Shown: positions 28,398 to 37,776 of the stretch, in pieces | How the letters are laid out: every line of letters starts with the position of its first letter | Position numbering within the stretch: the stretch's first letter is position 1 | Assembly (NCBI RefSeq): GCF_000190535.1 | Contig: NC_015160.1 | Location: 4,328,289-4,392,288, forward strand | Source: Odoribacter splanchnicus DSM 20712 | Lineage (GTDB): Bacteria > Bacteroidota > Bacteroidia > Bacteroidales > Marinifilaceae | Length of the DNA stretch: 64,000 bases | Direction of reading: 5' to 3' | Position numbers and translations under genes: made by a program | The notes under the pieces: model-generated | Told to the model about the DNA's origin: nothing | What the model saw: only the letters and a program-made list of their open reading frames with translations | Databases searched by the model: none

Positions 28398-31300
28398 ATG
28401 AAGAAAATGCTAAAAGTAAACATGTTGCGTTTGCTATTGGGGATGTCGACTCTGGTATTTTTTGGTATATCAGGTAGTTTTACAGCCTATGCCGGCGATA
28501 CGCCGGCAGCGCCACAGCAACATAAACGGGTAGTGAAAGGAAGGGTTACCGATAAAAAGACCGGAGAACCCATTGTCGGAGCTACGGTATGGTTTAAGGA
28601 ATCGACCAGCGGAACAGCAACGGATGCTGCCGGAAATTATTCGCTCAACCGCCCTCAGGGAAATGCAATCCTTTCGGTGTCTTTTATCGGATATAAAAGC
28701 CAGGAAGTGGTATTAGGAAAAGAAGATGTGATTAATTTCCAGTTGGAAGAAACCAGTGAAATGATCGAGGAAGCCGTTGTCGTCGGTTATGGATCTCAAC
28801 GTAAAGAGAGTGTAATCGGAGCGATCACGACTGTCGGAGTGGCTGAACTGAAACAACCGACGGGACAGATCAGTAACAGTCTGGCGGGGCGTCTGGCCGG
28901 TGTGGTTGCTGTGCAGCGAAGCGGTGAACCCGGGCAAAGTTCCGAGTTCTGGATCCGGGGAATCAGTACTTTCGGTGCCAACAAAGACCCGTTGATCCTG
29001 GTCGATGGAGTGGAAAGAAGTCTCGACTTGCTGGACCCCGAAGATATCGAATCTTTTTCTATCCTGAAAGATGCTACGGCAACAGCCGTCTACGGAGTGC
29101 GGGGAGCGAACGGGGTGATCATCGTGAATACCCGGCGGGGAAAAGAGGGACGACCCGATATCAACGTGAAAGCACAGGTCGGTATCCTTACACCTACCAA
29201 AGTGCCCAAAATGGCGAACTCGGCTACCTGGGCCGAGATGTATAATGTAGCCCGTACTTCTCACGATAAGGCTCCTCTGTATACTCCTGAAGAAATTCAA
29301 AAATACAAAGATCACAGTGATCCCTATTTGTATCCCGATATCGATTGGTTGGATGCTTTAATGAAAAATCATACTACTCAACAACGGGTGAATCTGAATG
29401 TCACCGGTGGGGGGAGTATTGCCCGTTATTATATTTCAGGCGCTTTCTTTAACGAAAACGGTTTGTTTATCAGTGATCCCGAACATGAATGGGATTCCAG
29501 GATCAATTACAAACGCTATAATTTCACTTCTAATGTGGATGTAAACCTTCATCCCACTACGATTCTGAAACTGAATATCGGTGGAAGTATGGAGACCAAA
29601 CATCAGCCATACAACAGTATTAGCTCGATATTTAACGATGCGATGAATACTTCTCCGAACGTGATGCCTTTATTTTATCCCGATCGGGATGAGGATGGGG
29701 CTGTTCGTTATGCCGAATACGGGGAGGCAGTTCCGAATCCTTATAATACTTTGACTCAGGCAGGGTATAACGATAACTGGTGGACTAAGATAAACGCCAT
29801 GATAGCTCTGGAACAGGATTTTTCGAAATTGGTGACCGAAGGGTTGAAGGCTGAAATTAAATTTTCATTCGATGCCAATTCCTGGAATCAGATTTTGCGG
29901 GGAGGTTCGCCTCATACCTGGTACGCCCGGATGAGAGATGATGATAATAATTTGGTATACGAGGAAAAGTCGTTAGGTTCAAATACGTTAAGCTATACTT
30001 CTTATGCGAATGGAGAACGCGCTTTATATTTGGAAGGACGTATCAACTACGACCGGCTGTTCGGGAAACATCGGGTTGGAGCACTCTTTTTATACAACCA
30101 GCGGAATTATCAGGTAGCTGCCGGTTCTTCTATCGACGCTTTGCCTTACCGGGATCAGGGGCTTGCCGGACGAGTGACTTATTCTTACGACGACCGGTAT
30201 TTTATCGAAGGAAATTTCGGGTATAACGGATCGGAGAACTTTGCCAGCGGTAATCGTTTCGGTTTCTTTCCGGCAGGTGCTATCGGCTGGATTGTTTCGA
30301 ATGAAAAATTCATGGGTGGTGTAACCCATATCATCGATATGTTGAAATTGAAAGCTTCTATCGGTCAGAGTGGTAACGACGAAATCGGAGGAGGACGGCG
30401 TTTCGTGTATTTGCCTACGATTGTCGGAGCTTACGGAACGTATTGGGGTACTTCCCATACCTATACCGGAGGTACTGCTGTCGGAGAGTATGCCAATGAG
30501 GATGTGTCGTGGGAAGTATCTACCAAAACAAATGTCGGTTTTGAATTGTCTTTATTCAATGCTTTACGTTTACAAGCCGATTATTTTTACGAAAGACGGA
30601 AAGGTATTTTTGTTCAACGGCAGTCGTTACCCGATTATGTCGGGGTATCTACCATGCCGTGGTCCAATGTCGGAAAGATGCAGAATCAGGGAATCGATGC
30701 AACGCTCGAATTCGATAAAAGTTTCGGTGAGTTTTTCTTGTCGGCCCGGGGAACCTTTACGTATGCCCGCAACAAACAAATCGATAACGATCAACCCGAT
30801 TATATCGATAAATACCGGAACCGGAACGGACAAAAATATGGCCAGCAATTCGGTCTCATAGCACTCGGATTGTTTAAAGATGAAACGGAGATTGCCAATA
30901 GCCCTTCCCAGTTCGGTACTTCCTACCTCAAACCCGGAGACATCAAATATAAAGATATCAATGGAGACGGCGTAATCGACGATGCCGACGAAGTGCCTAT
31001 CGGTTATTCCGATGTACCGGAAATTGTATACGGTATGGGAGTAAGTATGAATTACAAAGGATTCGATTTATCGTTGTTTTTCCAGGGGGTGGCCCGGACG
31101 ACTTTTTTCCTGGGAGATGCCTATTTCCCGTTCAATTATCCGAATATCGGACGGACAGGTTTTCTGGATGATTTGAAAGATAAATATTTCGATCCGGCCA
31201 AACAGAATTTCGATGCAGAAATCCCTCTCTTGTATGATGAAGGATGGCATGGGAGCAACTATAAAAATTCCACCTGGTGGCAACGCAGCGGAGCTTTCCT

Positions 31301-31511
31301 GCGTTTGAAAACTGCTGAACTCGGGTATACTTTACCGAAATCGGTGACTCAAAAATTGCGTTTGAAAACAGTGCGTTTCTTCGTTTCCGGTACGAATCTC
31401 CTCACTTTTGCCAAGGATGTGAAACTCTGGGATCCGGAAATCAATTCAACGGACGGACGTGGTTATCCTTTGATGCGTACCGCTAATTTCGGCGTGAACA
31501 TTAACTTCTAA
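28398..31511 (+). CDS. SusC/RagA-type TonB-linked outer membrane transporter
   Basis: 1,037 residues. The signal peptide ends near AYAGD. A carboxypeptidase-like domain follows at about 46-130 (VKGRVTDKKTGEPIVGATVWF), then the TonB box region and SusC signature (EEAVVVGYGSQRKESVIGAI). The plug domain comes next (ILKDATATAVYGVRGANGVIIVNT), then a 22-strand barrel ending in NFGVNINF. It would import oligomers with the SusD partner encoded 9 bases downstream. The cargo is probably a glycopeptide or arabino-oligosaccharide, judged only from the neighbouring enzymes. Confidence 0.95.
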   Translation: MKKMLKVNMLRLLLGMSTLVFFGISGSFTAYAGDTPAAPQQHKRVVKGRVTDKKTGEPIVGATVWFKESTSGTATDAAGNYSLNRPQGNAILSVSFIGYKSQEVVLGKEDVINFQLEETSEMIEEAVVVGYGSQRKESVIGAITTVGVAELKQPTGQISNSLAGRLAGVVAVQRSGEPGQSSEFWIRGISTFGANKDPLILVDGVERSLDLLDPEDIESFSILKDATATAVYGVRGANGVIIVNTRRGKEGRPDINVKAQVGILTPTKVPKMANSATWAEMYNVARTSHDKAPLYTPEEIQKYKDHSDPYLYPDIDWLDALMKNHTTQQRVNLNVTGGGSIARYYISGAFFNENGLFISDPEHEWDSRINYKRYNFTSNVDVNLHPTTILKLNIGGSMETKHQPYNSISSIFNDAMNTSPNVMPLFYPDRDEDGAVRYAEYGEAVPNPYNTLTQAGYNDNWWTKINAMIALEQDFSKLVTEGLKAEIKFSFDANSWNQILRGGSPHTWYARMRDDDNNLVYEEKSLGSNTLSYTSYANGERALYLEGRINYDRLFGKHRVGALFLYNQRNYQVAAGSSIDALPYRDQGLAGRVTYSYDDRYFIEGNFGYNGSENFASGNRFGFFPAGAIGWIVSNEKFMGGVTHIIDMLKLKASIGQSGNDEIGGGRRFVYLPTIVGAYGTYWGTSHTYTGGTAVGEYANEDVSWEVSTKTNVGFELSLFNALRLQADYFYERRKGIFVQRQSLPDYVGVSTMPWSNVGKMQNQGIDATLEFDKSFGEFFLSARGTFTYARNKQIDNDQPDYIDKYRNRNGQKYGQQFGLIALGLFKDETEIANSPSQFGTSYLKPGDIKYKDINGDGVIDDADEVPIGYSDVPEIVYGMGVSMNYKGFDLSLFFQGVARTTFFLGDAYFPFNYPNIGRTGFLDDLKDKYFDPAKQNFDAEIPLLYDEGWHGSNYKNSTWWQRSGAFLRLKTAELGYTLPKSVTQKLRLKTVRFFVSGTNLLTFAKDVKLWDPEINSTDGRGYPLMRTANFGVNINF

Positions 31512-31519
31512 CCTAAAAC

Positions 31520-33397
31520 ATGAAGATTATGAAATCAAAAATACTTTTTTATATCGCTGTCGGTTTGGCTTTTCTGACCGTTTCGTGTGATTCGTACCTG
31601 GATAAAGAGCCCGACGATATGCAAACGATCGAGGGGGTATTCGCTAAACGTAGCACTACCGAGCAATATCTGGCCAATGCTTATGCTTACTTGCCGGAAC
31701 AGTATGATGCGGTATGTATCGTTCCGCCGATGTATGGCTGGCCTTTTGTACCTGCCAGCGATGAGGCGGAATGGGGTGCTGTTCGGGTGTATGCTTTTAT
31801 GCAGAACGGTACTTTGTCGGCCTCCAATCCTTCTCTTAACTTCTGGACTCCTCTTTATCGCGGAATCCGGGAAACCAATGTATTCCTCGAACATGTGGGA
31901 GAATGTAAAGAATTGGAAGATGGCGAACTGGAAGCCTGGACTGCCGAAGCCAGATATATCAATGTGATGTGTCATTATTGGTTGGCTATGATTTATGGAC
32001 CTATCGTGTTGGTGAAAAATGAGATTATCGATGTAAATTCCACGATTTATCGGGAAAGAGACTCCTGGGAAGATTGTGTGAAGTGGATTTGTGATGAGTT
32101 GGAAGCTGTGGCTTACGAGTTGCCACCGACTCAGGGAGATACTTACAAAGGTAAACCGACCCGTGGTGCTGCCCTGGCCTATCGTTCCCGTTTATTGCTT
32201 TATACGGCAAGTCCCTTATTTAACGGTAATGCTTATTTTTCATCGGTAAAGAAAAAAGACGGAACGGCTTTATTCCCGACAACCAAAGATCCGGAAAAAT
32301 GGAGAGTGGCTGCCAATGCTGCCAAGAACTTTATCGATATGTGTGAAGACGGTTCCCTGCCTCATCAGCTGTTGACCGGTTCGGATGAAGAGAATGCAAA
32401 AGGGAAAACCTACAAAAGAGTATTTATCGAGGCTTGGAACAGTGAATTGATCGATGCCGAATTTCCCGGAGCAAACAATACGTATTACGTTTATTTACTG
32501 GAACAAGGACCTGCTCCGAACGGAGATCGTTTCCTGAATGGGCATGCCACCAATTGTGCCACTCAGTTCCAGGTAGACGCTTATGCCATGGAAAACGGGC
32601 GTTATCCGATTACCGGCTATAACAACGACGGTTCGCCGGTGATCGACGAGGAATCCGGTTATACAGAATCCGGCTTTTCCACTTTTACCGTACCTACTTT
32701 TGATTTGGACTACAAAGGTTTTACCAGCGAGATGTTCAATATGTATAAAAACCGGGAACCCCGTTTTTATGCCAGTATATTCTATAACGAAGGGGTATGG
32801 CCGAATACGGTAACCGATAAACCGGTGTATATCAATAAATACGGAACCGACGGCAGTAATAGTTCGGACTATAACCGTACCGGGTATTTGATTACTAAAT
32901 TCGTTCATCCGGGATCGACCCTGAATCCCTACAATCTGAATTATGAACGGAGTTGGTCGAATTTCCGCTATGCCGAGATTTTACTGAATTATGTGGAAGC
33001 AAAGATTGAGCTGGGTGAGTTGGACGACGAGGTATTGGGCTATTGGAATGCCGTGCGTAACCGGGGTGGTGTGCCGGATATCGAGACCGTATATCCGGAT
33101 GTAAAAAGCGACCAGAATCTGGCACGTGACCTGATCCATCGGGAACGTCAGGTGGAATTTGCTTTCGAAAATATCCGCTGGTTCGATGCTAATCGCTGGA
33201 AGATTGCAACGGAGACCAATCATGGGAAAACCTACGGTATGAATGTAAACATATCTTCTAAGAATGCTTTGCGTTCCGAATATTATCAGCGTACGGCTTT
33301 CGAAACCCGTGTTTTCCTCGAAAGACAGTATTTACAGCCGATTCCACAGACTGCTATTATGAAGAATCCGGATCTGAAACAGAATCCCGGTTGGTAA
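31520..33397 (+). CDS. SusD/RagB-type surface glycan/peptide-binding lipoprotein
   Basis: 625 residues. A lipobox (FLTVSCDSYLDKEP) gives the usual SusD start. The N-terminal TPR-like segment (TTEQYLANAYAYLPEQYD) and the C-terminal RagB/SusD signature (LIHRERQVEFAFENIRWFDANRWK) are clear, and the protein ends with LKQNPGW. It forms the lid of the SusC transporter. A second in-frame ATG at 31529 is also a possible start. Co-transcribed with susC and the following lipoprotein. Confidence 0.95.
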   Translation: MKIMKSKILFYIAVGLAFLTVSCDSYLDKEPDDMQTIEGVFAKRSTTEQYLANAYAYLPEQYDAVCIVPPMYGWPFVPASDEAEWGAVRVYAFMQNGTLSASNPSLNFWTPLYRGIRETNVFLEHVGECKELEDGELEAWTAEARYINVMCHYWLAMIYGPIVLVKNEIIDVNSTIYRERDSWEDCVKWICDELEAVAYELPPTQGDTYKGKPTRGAALAYRSRLLLYTASPLFNGNAYFSSVKKKDGTALFPTTKDPEKWRVAANAAKNFIDMCEDGSLPHQLLTGSDEENAKGKTYKRVFIEAWNSELIDAEFPGANNTYYVYLLEQGPAPNGDRFLNGHATNCATQFQVDAYAMENGRYPITGYNNDGSPVIDEESGYTESGFSTFTVPTFDLDYKGFTSEMFNMYKNREPRFYASIFYNEGVWPNTVTDKPVYINKYGTDGSNSSDYNRTGYLITKFVHPGSTLNPYNLNYERSWSNFRYAEILLNYVEAKIELGELDDEVLGYWNAVRNRGGVPDIETVYPDVKSDQNLARDLIHRERQVEFAFENIRWFDANRWKIATETNHGKTYGMNVNISSKNALRSEYYQRTAFETRVFLERQYLQPIPQTAIMKNPDLKQNPGW

Positions 33398-33421
33398 TGT
33401 TTAACCTCTAAACGAAAAAAG

Positions 33422-34774
33422 ATGAAAATCAAATATTTAATTCTTTGTTTTGTCGCTTCTTTATTGGCTTCGTGCGGAGAAATCGACGAGTCGAATCTGA
33501 AGCTCTATCCTTCCAAACTTTATCTGGGAGTGAGTGGTTACAACCTGCAAGAAATATACGATCTGGGCGAAGAATCTTTGGTATGGGATGTATATGTGGA
33601 TAAGAGCGGTTATTACGATAATGCCGCCGAAGTAGAATTGTCGTATGATCCGACAGTACTGACCGATTATCAGGAGCTGACTCAGGAGGGACTGGATTTC
33701 GAAGTATTACCTGAGCATGTCGGTACTTTGGGGCAAAAACGCCTGAGTCTGGCTGCCGACGCCACCTTGGGAGGTACACAACTGACTTTCGATATGACTA
33801 CTCTTCGAACACTGATTCCGAAAGATGAAGAAGTGAAGTACGTTTATCCGGTACGGATCAAGAGCCTGACCGAGGGGGTAGAGGTCAATACCGATAAAGA
33901 TTACCTGTTGCTGGCGATCCGGCTGAATACACCTCAGGCAAATTTGCGCGGAAGAGGGAGTTTGATAGAGGTAAGCTGTGATCCGTGGCGGAATGTCAAT
34001 ATGGATAAAGTCACTGTTCCTTTGGTCATAGACTTGCCTTTCGAGAATAAAGATATGGAGCTGACCTTTACCTATGAAGCCGACCCGGATTTACTCGTTA
34101 CCTATAATCGGCAGAATGGTACTTCTTATGAACTTTTACCAGATTGTTATACGACTCCGGAATTGAAAATTAAGGCAGGAGAAGTAACTACTACAGCGGA
34201 GATCGAAGTGACTCCGACCAGCTTGACTGCTGCACCTGGTGGAAAAGAGTATCTTTTGCCAATACGGATAACGGGATGTGATAATTCTTCGGTAAAGATT
34301 CAGGATGGTGCTGTTACTTATTTGTCAATTAATATGAGAGATAAGTATACGGGTTCCTGGACAATGACTATTTTAGATGGAGAGAGTGGTATTTCAACTA
34401 GCCCAGGTGCTGTTATAAATGCACAACTTTATCATTTAAAAGCAATGAAAAAAAGTGGTTTGGGAGATGCAAGTTGCCAGAATCTAATTAATAATGTTTC
34501 TGATGAGGAAGTTATTTTTAGTCCTGGCTGGGCAGGTACGTTCTGGGATCAGACAACTCAAGCATTTAAAATAACAGAGGAAGATGTTGGAAATGAACGA
34601 AAGAAAGTAGAGATTATATATGGCTGGAATGGCGATGTTTATAATTATCGGGTTACTAATAATCAAAGTTGGTATGAGCCTGCTACTCAGACATTACATA
34701 TTGAATATGATGGTGTCTATGATTGGGGAAACTATTCCGTACGCAGAAATTTTACAAATCCTGTATTTAATTAA
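33422..34774 (+). CDS. DUF1735-type surface lipoprotein of the PUL
   Basis: 450 residues with a lipobox (LLASCGEID). Two tandem BT_3987/DUF1735-like domains are visible (about 30-160 and 170-300), each with the pattern beta-strand, YNRQNGTSYELLP, then a GxxTTTAEIEV-like strand. The C-terminal ~140 residues (from DKYTGSWTM) form a separate lectin-like or adhesin-like domain. It is the usual third gene of a susC-susD operon and would bind the substrate at the surface. Base composition changes inside the gene: from about 34300 it becomes AT-rich with different codon choice, matching the downstream cassette rather than its own 5' part. The 3' end may have been replaced. Confidence 0.8.
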   Translation: MKIKYLILCFVASLLASCGEIDESNLKLYPSKLYLGVSGYNLQEIYDLGEESLVWDVYVDKSGYYDNAAEVELSYDPTVLTDYQELTQEGLDFEVLPEHVGTLGQKRLSLAADATLGGTQLTFDMTTLRTLIPKDEEVKYVYPVRIKSLTEGVEVNTDKDYLLLAIRLNTPQANLRGRGSLIEVSCDPWRNVNMDKVTVPLVIDLPFENKDMELTFTYEADPDLLVTYNRQNGTSYELLPDCYTTPELKIKAGEVTTTAEIEVTPTSLTAAPGGKEYLLPIRITGCDNSSVKIQDGAVTYLSINMRDKYTGSWTMTILDGESGISTSPGAVINAQLYHLKAMKKSGLGDASCQNLINNVSDEEVIFSPGWAGTFWDQTTQAFKITEEDVGNERKKVEIIYGWNGDVYNYRVTNNQSWYEPATQTLHIEYDGVYDWGNYSVRRNFTNPVFN

Positions 34775-34786
34775 AATATTTTGATT

Positions 34787-34815
34787 CATACGGACGATTT
34801 TAAATCGTCCGTATG
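34787..34815 (+). terminator. Strong hairpin after the susC-susD operon
   Basis: A perfect 14-bp inverted repeat (34787-34800 with 34802-34815) follows the DUF1735 stop by 12 bases. In practice the centre would open to a TTTTAAA-type loop. No T run follows on the plus strand, so it may act in mRNA stability as much as termination. Confidence 0.6.
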
Positions 34816-34860
34816 AAAATCGGTAATAGAGTATCCCGAAAATCCAATGGAAGTGAGTAG
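34813..34860 (+). other. Micro-ORF tail of repeat unit, copy 1
   Basis: A 15-codon frame ends VSRKSNGSE, very like the end of the 23-residue micro-ORF at 37599 (MVNRKANRSE). It seems to be the remaining end of a duplicated short gene. Its start overlaps a hairpin, so it may not be translated. Confidence 0.35.
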
Positions 34861-34894
34861 GGAATTTTAAAATTTTAAGTCATGAAAAAATGGA
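34837..34894 (+). repeat. Duplicated leader segment, copy 1
   Basis: This segment and 37648-37697 share the order CCAATxGAAGTGAGTAG, an ATTTTAAGTCATGAAAA block and the start of a MKKW/MKRW reading frame, with an 8-9 base insertion in this copy. The copies lead into the secreted protein at 34882 and into a stopped remnant at 37684. Confidence 0.7.
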
Positions 34895-35457
34895 TATTTA
34901 TTACAACTTGTACCGTTGGGGTTTTATTATCGGCTGTAAATGTTTATAATGCTCAAGGTGCTTGGAATACCTTGTCGGGCGGCTTAAAGCAAGAGTGCTA
35001 TTTTTCTGAAAAAATGAGAAATTATGTTGAAATGCGAGAATATGCTGATCCTCCTGTGTTAACATCTTTTTTAATAACTCCTATGTGTATGTCTTCTACT
35101 GCTGATATGGGGATTAATAGTTCAACTTATTCTTTTCTGATTGACGGTGGATTACAAAAAGCTCCTAATGCTATATTATGTAGACGTGATATATATAATA
35201 CAGGTTTGCATATATGGCATGTGAAACTTGCAGCACAAGGAATATTTAAAGATGTTCAGGTAAAGAGGAATAATGAGAATTGTGTTAATATTAGTAATGT
35301 TGTGTTTAATCAGAGTAATTGTGAATTTATAGTATCTTCTGAAACGCCTTTACAAAGAGAAAGTACTACACTTCTTCTCTATATTTACAATTCTTGTATA
35401 GTATGGGATATAGAGGCCGGGCTGTTTTCTACGATACCTGGGCCGTTACCTGATTAG
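34882..35457 (+). CDS. Secreted protein with NVEALA-like leader, unknown function
   Basis: 191 residues. The N-terminus (MKKWIFITTCTVGVLLSAVNVYNAQG) has the hydrophobic leader and NVYNAQ ending typical of NVEALA-family peptides, but the rest is much longer and lacks the LANVEALA motif. Five cysteines could form disulphides after export. I do not recognise a domain. It is AT-rich like its neighbours and is directly followed by a decayed IS. It belongs to the propeller cassette by position and leader type. Confidence 0.6.
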   Translation: MKKWIFITTCTVGVLLSAVNVYNAQGAWNTLSGGLKQECYFSEKMRNYVEMREYADPPVLTSFLITPMCMSSTADMGINSSTYSFLIDGGLQKAPNAILCRRDIYNTGLHIWHVKLAAQGIFKDVQVKRNNENCVNISNVVFNQSNCEFIVSSETPLQRESTTLLLYIYNSCIVWDIEAGLFSTIPGPLPD

Positions 35458-35549
35458 GAGCCTGTTTATCATAAAGAGTTCAATGTTGCAAGAGTGTTCC
35501 TTCTTTCCGGGAAGATGATTATTTTTAAGTTACCGCACTTGAAATAATT

Positions 35550-36291
35550 ATGTATTTAACAGATTTAGAAGAAATACAAAGACAAGTTTTCAAGAAAATC
35601 TTGAACTTGCAAAAAAGAAAACGAAAATATGATTTGCGTGAAATATGGAATGTCGTTTTCTACTTCGTGAAGACGGGTTGCCAATGGCGTATGCCCCCTT
35701 CTCATTTCGCTTCCTGGGGACTGTTTATTACTATTAGCGAAATAGGCTTTCTTAATTTGTTAATGAACAACTTATGAGAGAAAGTACGTTTTCAAAAAGG
35801 TCAAAATGCCAAAGCAAGCGTGTGGGCATCATGGACAGTCAAAGCGTCCAGTGGGGCGATAATTGCTTCTTGAACGATATAGACGGCAACAAAAAAGTAT
35901 AGGAATTAATACCATGTGGTCATAGACAAGAATGGCTTCCTGATTGTAGTCATGGTGTCTACAGCTTGTATAAATGACGGTAAGGTAGCCCGCCTGTTGG
36001 CACGATTCGTGAAAGAGCTTTGCTGTAGCATTAAAGTCATTCTTGCGGATGCTGGAACCGGAGCGCCGATAAAATCAAAAAGGCTTTCGGGTACATACTT
36101 GATATTTAAGTAAGCAGGGACAAGTCAAAAGGCTTTAAACTAGTAGTAAAGGCTGGGTTATGGAAAGGACTTTCTCATGGTTTGATAATTACAAAAGGCT
36201 TTGCCGAAATTACGAATTCACGTTTGATTCGGCAGAGGAGATGAGCAAACTTGCTGCCATAAGGATGTTACTTAAAGGATTTCTTAGATAA
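35550..36291 (+). pseudogene. Decayed IS5-family transposase
   Basis: Pieces of one transposase occur in different frames. The N-terminal part reads YDLREIWNVVFYFVKTGCQWRMPPSHFASW (IS5/DUF4096 type). A broken catalytic part follows (MDSQSV near 35830, then VVIDKNGFLIVVMVSTACIND and ILADAG). The end reads VMERTFSWFDNYKRLCRNYEF, holding the catalytic Glu, and closes with MLLKGFLR. Several frameshifts and at least one stop separate them. No confident terminal inverted repeats were found. It lies 12 bases from the next gene start, so it may have changed that gene's leader. Confidence 0.85.
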
Positions 36292-36302
36292 CTCCGTTAG
36301 CT

Positions 36303-37586
36303 ATGAAATTAAATTTTGCAATGTTTAGGATAAAATTGAATAAGTCGGTGTATATTATTTCCGTTTTATATACTGTGTTATTATGGAATTGTAAGAATAC
36401 AGGTCATTCAAGTGATTTGAGAATTAATAATGATTCTTTATTTAACAGGTTAATTATTATTGATTTAGATAGTTTGGAAGAGAAGGACCTTGTCACTTAC
36501 CCTGTCAGGTTAGAATATTTACGAAAGATTGAGGTTGGCGGCAGCGTTTTTGAAGTGGCGGATAAATGGCCGGATAGTGTAGAGATTGTGAAATTAGAGA
36601 CAGCTCAGGAATGTCTGATGGGAGTTGTAAAACGGATTTATGTCGTGGATAGTTTGTTATTTATCAGTGATTCTAATGAAAAATTATTTGTTTTTGACAG
36701 ATCGGGAAAATTTAGAAATACGATAGGAACTTTGGGGCGAGGAAATGATGAGTTGTTGTCTATGGTTGATTTTTGTGTAGATGCTTTAAAACGGAACGTA
36801 TATGTTTTTGATCTATTGAGAAAGAAAATTTTCAAATATGATTTTCAAGGTCATTTGCTTGACAAGCTACGTTTTGAAAATGAGGTGGTAAATCATACCG
36901 GCCATATTTATTGGATGCCGGATGGAAATATAGTGGCAGAATTGGACTATTTTCCCGGAAGTAATTATCATTATGCCATATTGGACCGGAATAACGATTA
37001 TCAGGTAAAAAATTATGCCTGTCCGTATGGCATTCCTTCGACTCTGCCGGTAGCTTTCGATCATACGATGCAAAGTTGCCGGGGAGATCATTGTTGGATG
37101 CTGACTTTATTATCCGATACGATCTATAGATATGCCGATGGGGAAATTGTGCCGGCAATGGTTGTAAAATCGAATGCCAGACCTGTAACTGCAGAAGTAC
37201 TTTCCGGACAAAATTGGGAAACGGCTTTCCATGCTGATGCGGATTTGCTGCGTTGGGGATATTCGACAGGCATTTCGAAAATTTGGGCTACCGATCGTTT
37301 CCTTTATTTTACATATAGAGATATGAAAGACTGGTATGTTGTCTGTTGGGACCGGATAACCTGTAAAGGTTATAAGTACAAACAATATCCGCGGGGAAAT
37401 ATATTTATGCCAGGTGGTTTTATAGCAACATGCGCAGATGCTTTTATTGGTGCTGTTTCTGCTCTTGATTTTCTTACTCCGCCTGAGGGAGTTGGGGGAA
37501 AAGAGAGGGCTCAATGGAAAGAGTGGATTAAAGGGATACAGGAAGACGATAATCCGATATTGTTGTTGTATTATGTTCGTAAATAA
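36303..37586 (+). CDS. 6-bladed beta-propeller protein 1 (DUF5128/BF3164-like)
   Basis: 427 residues with an N-terminal hydrophobic segment ending LLWNCKN, a poor lipobox, so lipidation is uncertain. The body shows the family pattern: an N-terminal IIIDLDSLEEKDL motif, then propeller blades (LLFISDSNEKLFVFDRSGKFRNTIGTLGRG is typical of blade one). It ends with the family tail EDDNPILLLYYVRK. First of four related genes. An alternative start is 36321. Function unknown; these proteins commonly lie next to NVEALA peptide genes. Confidence 0.8.
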   Translation: MKLNFAMFRIKLNKSVYIISVLYTVLLWNCKNTGHSSDLRINNDSLFNRLIIIDLDSLEEKDLVTYPVRLEYLRKIEVGGSVFEVADKWPDSVEIVKLETAQECLMGVVKRIYVVDSLLFISDSNEKLFVFDRSGKFRNTIGTLGRGNDELLSMVDFCVDALKRNVYVFDLLRKKIFKYDFQGHLLDKLRFENEVVNHTGHIYWMPDGNIVAELDYFPGSNYHYAILDRNNDYQVKNYACPYGIPSTLPVAFDHTMQSCRGDHCWMLTLLSDTIYRYADGEIVPAMVVKSNARPVTAEVLSGQNWETAFHADADLLRWGYSTGISKIWATDRFLYFTYRDMKDWYVVCWDRITCKGYKYKQYPRGNIFMPGGFIATCADAFIGAVSALDFLTPPEGVGGKERAQWKEWIKGIQEDDNPILLLYYVRK

Positions 37587-37598
37587 AATATTGAACCG

Positions 37599-37670
37599 AT
37601 GAGAATGATACTATACCTGTTGGTATTTGCAGTTATCATGGTGAATCGAAAAGCCAATAGAAGTGAGTAG
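37599..37670 (+). CDS. Micro-ORF, 23-residue single-helix peptide
   Basis: ATG to TAG gives a peptide of one hydrophobic helix with a basic end (LYLLVFAVIMVNRKANRSE). It starts 12 bases after the propeller 1 stop. The last residues recur at 34837-34860, and a similar short hydrophobic frame starts at 42032, each time between cassette genes. Translation is not proven. Confidence 0.35.
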   Translation: MRMILYLLVFAVIMVNRKANRSE

Positions 37671-37719
37671 AAAATTTTAAGTCATGAAAAGATGGAAATG
37701 TTTTGATTCCTATATGTGA
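37648..37719 (+). repeat. Duplicated leader segment, copy 2, with gene-start remnant
   Basis: Matches 34837-34894. After the block ATTTTAAGTCATGAAAA an ATG at 37684 opens a 11-codon frame (MKRWKCFDSYM) that stops at once, whereas copy 1 leads into a 191-residue secreted protein. It looks like the stub of a lost NVEALA-type gene. Confidence 0.6.
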
Positions 37720-37776
37720 GAAAAGTGAGGGAAATTGTTGTAAAAAGAGTTGGTTAGATAGTTCGATTAGGTATTT

